Shown here: positions 62,554 through 64,000 of the stretch, one piece after another
Numbering within the stretch: position 1 is the stretch's first letter
Layout of the letters: each line of letters starts with the position of its first letter
Source of the DNA: Chryseobacterium vrystaatense
GTDB taxonomy: Bacteria; Bacteroidota; Bacteroidia; Flavobacteriales; Weeksellaceae
Length of the DNA stretch: 64,000 bases
Assembly (NCBI RefSeq): GCF_000737765.1
Contig: NZ_JPRI01000003.1
Location: 496,001-560,000, forward strand
Direction: 5' to 3'
Notes under the pieces: generated by a model
Told to the model about the DNA's origin: nothing
Databases searched by the model: none
Seen by the model: the letters and a program-made list of their open reading frames with translations, nothing else
Program-made: the position numbers and the translations under genes

Positions 62554-62928
62554 TTATATACATGCTGAAAACCGGATTTTTAAATTATGAAACAAAAGGT
62601 ATTTGGGAAGATGGTAATAGTGCACAAATTCTGAAGCAGAACTGATGGGCATATTTGAATTGGAATCCGATCTAAAGAATAGAATGTGCTTAATAAAAAG
62701 ACTAAAGGGAAAATCAAGGAAGGTCTTATCCGCATCAAAATCATTTTCATCACGAGAAACAATGAAAATCATGTCATGTTGCTGGGCATCATCAGAAGCT
62801 TTTAAGCCGATTTGATTTTTAGAAGAATCTGTACCGATATCATTTTTTGTACCATTGGCAAATCCTGTACATATAATAAAAAGCAGGATTAGTAGTGAGA
62901 TAAATGATATGTGAAAAGACTTCTTCAT
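62554..62928 (-). CDS. Small exported hypothetical protein
   Basis: 124 residues with a clear signal sequence (SFHISFISLLILLFIICTGF, ANG). The mature part is short, Ser/Asp/Asn-rich, with aromatic stretches (FPFSLFIKHILFF, VHYYHLPKYLLFHNLKI). No family recognised. It lies upstream of hypA on the same strand (108 bp gap) with a -7 element directly before it, so it may be a separate unit. I cannot exclude that it is a chance frame. Confidence 0.5.
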   Translation of the reverse strand: MKKSFHISFISLLILLFIICTGFANGTKNDIGTDSSKNQIGLKASDDAQQHDMIFIVSRDENDFDADKTFLDFPFSLFIKHILFFRSDSNSNMPISSASEFVHYYHLPKYLLFHNLKIRFSACI

Positions 62929-62936
62929 CAGTGTTA

Positions 62937-62944
62937 CAAATTTA
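62937..62944 (-). promoter_or_regulatory. -7 promoter element TAAATTTG
   Basis: Exact TAnnTTTG on the minus strand, only 8 bp before the ATG at 62928, which would make a nearly leaderless transcript; no matching TTG. Confidence 0.3.
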
Positions 62945-63375
62945 GATCTTTTTAAGACCTAGGTTATTACCAAAAACCTTTTAAAAATGTTCAAAATCAG
63001 GATTAAATACTGTTGGTGAAATGAGCTGTGGAGAGAATGGTATATGTGGTTCTATTTGTTTAATGGATTGCAAATCAGTGCAGTTTTTGATTGTTTGAAA
63101 TAGTGTGGCTGATCAAATAAAATGTTTAAAAAATGAAGCTGATTATTTTTTATGGATGAAATTTTTAAACTGAAAATAATGGTATTCTTAATGGTGACAG
63201 GTTTATGAAAGAAAATACTGAAAATAAACAAGCAGCTCCGCAATTTTAATTCTGAAGATCATCTCTCTTTTGAAAATCAGTTGTGCAGAAAATTTTAAAT
63301 ACTCAGTTCTGCAAAATCAATCAGAAAAATCATAAAAAGCAGCAAAATCCACGTGATAATAGCGGTTAAACTTCC

Positions 63376-63383
63376 TATATTTG
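63376..63383 (+). promoter_or_regulatory. -7 promoter element TATATTTG
   Basis: Exact TAnnTTTG, about 40-55 bp before the methyltransferase start; no TTG at -33. Confidence 0.4.
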
Positions 63384-63439
63384 ATAGATCAACGCTTTGT
63401 AAGTACGATTTACAGGGCCTAATGAAAAAGAATACAATA

Positions 63440-64000
63440 ATGCAGGAACAGAAAATTGACTTTTTACAGCATAACGAATCGGCCTGGAATAAGCAGGCAT
63501 TGGAACAAAACGAGTGGTCTCAGCCCGTAAGTACAGAACTGATCAATAACGCTAAAGCCGGGAATTGGAATGTTCATCTGACGCCTTCGGCATTGGATAA
63601 GAAATGGCTGGGAGAAGTAAAAGGAAAGAAAATATTATGTCTTGCTTCTGCGGGAGGACAGCAGGCTCCGGTACTGGCAGCAGCAGGAGCTTCCGTGGTG
63701 GTTTATGATATTTCTGACGAGCAGCTGAAACAGGATCAGCGTGTGGCAGAGCGGGATGGTCTTTCCCTGAAAACGGTTCAGGGAGATATGAGAGACCTTG
63801 GGATTTTTGAAGATGGATCATTTGATATTGTATTTCATCCCATTTCTAATCATTATGTGGAAGACGTCAATCCGGTCTGGAAAGAAGCATACAGAGTTTT
63901 AAAAAAGGGGGGAATTCTTATGGCAAGTTTTTTCAATCCGGTTGTTTTTGTAGGTGACCGGAACCCGCAGGATAAAGAAGAAGGTATCATTAGACCAAAA
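63440..64000 (+). CDS. Class I SAM-dependent methyltransferase (partial, 3' end missing)
   Basis: The frame is open from the ATG at 63440 (or 63422, six codons earlier) through the window end, 187 codons. Motif I is KILCLASAGGQQAPVLAAAG, a variant of the SAM-binding glycine loop; motif post-I is VVVYDISDEQ; DGSFDIVFHP and REAYRVLKKGG-like EAYRVLKKGGILMASFFNP are motifs II and III. The conserved start HNESAWNKQA resembles a group of small-molecule methyltransferases. The substrate is unknown and the C-terminus lies outside. Confidence 0.88.
   Translation, partial: MQEQKIDFLQHNESAWNKQALEQNEWSQPVSTELINNAKAGNWNVHLTPSALDKKWLGEVKGKKILCLASAGGQQAPVLAAAGASVVVYDISDEQLKQDQRVAERDGLSLKTVQGDMRDLGIFEDGSFDIVFHPISNHYVEDVNPVWKEAYRVLKKGGILMASFFNPVVFVGDRNPQDKEEGIIRPK

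Larger units (their letters stand above)
62929..63439. other. Intergenic AT-rich region
   Basis: About 500 bp between a minus-strand small gene and the plus-strand methyltransferase. It holds a -7 element for each (62937-62944 minus, 63376-63383 plus). I see no other structure; a 63-codon minus frame inside it has biased composition and no supporting features. Confidence 0.5.

Noticed and set aside
63052..63243. 63-codon minus-strand frame in the last intergenic region
   Set aside because: Biased Phe/Ile/Lys/Asn composition from AT-rich DNA, no motif, no promoter or partner gene.

Overview
The window looks like chromosome from a Bacteroidota bacterium of the Flavobacteriia, most probably Chryseobacterium or a close relative. 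The DNA is AT-rich. Promoter-like sites follow the Bacteroidota pattern (TTG, about 18-20 bp, TAnnTTTG), and Shine-Dalgarno sequences are absent before nearly all starts. There is a type IX secretion C-terminal domain, two TonB-dependent receptors with carboxypeptidase-regulatory-like plugs, a DUF2723 membrane protein, TPR-membrane-HTH regulators and many AraC and Crp regulators. This assignment is inference from gene content; I saw no rRNA, tRNA, insertion sequence, prophage or CRISPR array.

Layout. 1-6.9 kb: the end of an unidentified gene, an L-domain repeat lipoprotein, an S41 peptidase, a Tet(X)-like flavin monooxygenase divergent from an AraC regulator, a beta-lactamase-fold hydrolase fused to TPRs, and a small frameshifted gene. 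7.1-14.4 kb: a compact phosphorelay locus (response regulator-kinase, large CHASE3/HAMP/GAF hybrid kinase with three receivers, single receiver, CheR, CheB, single receiver) without chemoreceptor or CheA. 14.4-17.3 kb: a small unknown protein, mug, and a DoxX plus outer-membrane-protein pair beside a Crp-type regulator. 17.5-20.6 kb: two unrecognised genes, the second with caspase-like His/Cys features, closed by a strong terminator. 20.6-34.3 kb: Crp regulator and RidA, MauG-type dihaem peroxidase, SDR, WGR/DUF4240 protein, XRE membrane regulator, double aspartyl-protease-like protein, DUF2723 protein, two DJ-1/PfpI-type proteins (one with an AraC domain), a second beta-lactamase-fold hydrolase and a GNAT.

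34.6-47.1 kb: two tandem paralogous TPR-membrane-HTH regulators, a 955-bp non-coding stretch bounded by two related terminator hairpins (possible small RNA), a secreted reprolysin-like metalloprotease with a T9SS tail, VOC protein, lipoprotein, a four-unit 14-bp tandem repeat, DinB protein, a second Tet(X)-like monooxygenase with an AraC gene just upstream, and a TPR protein. 47.2-55.1 kb: a TonB receptor with a Ca-dependent PI-PLC-like enzyme, a membrane AraC regulator, a luciferase-like oxidoreductase, an MBL-fold hydrolase and a small unknown protein.

55.1-62.5 kb: an eight-gene minus-strand operon, hypA-hypB-ureE-like-binding protein-permease-ATPase-GNAT-TonB receptor. It links nickel chaperones to a complete envelope import route, yet no urease or hydrogenase structural gene is in the window. 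The window ends inside a SAM-dependent methyltransferase gene. The two loci most worth study are this nickel operon and the unrecognised pair at 17.5-20.5 kb.
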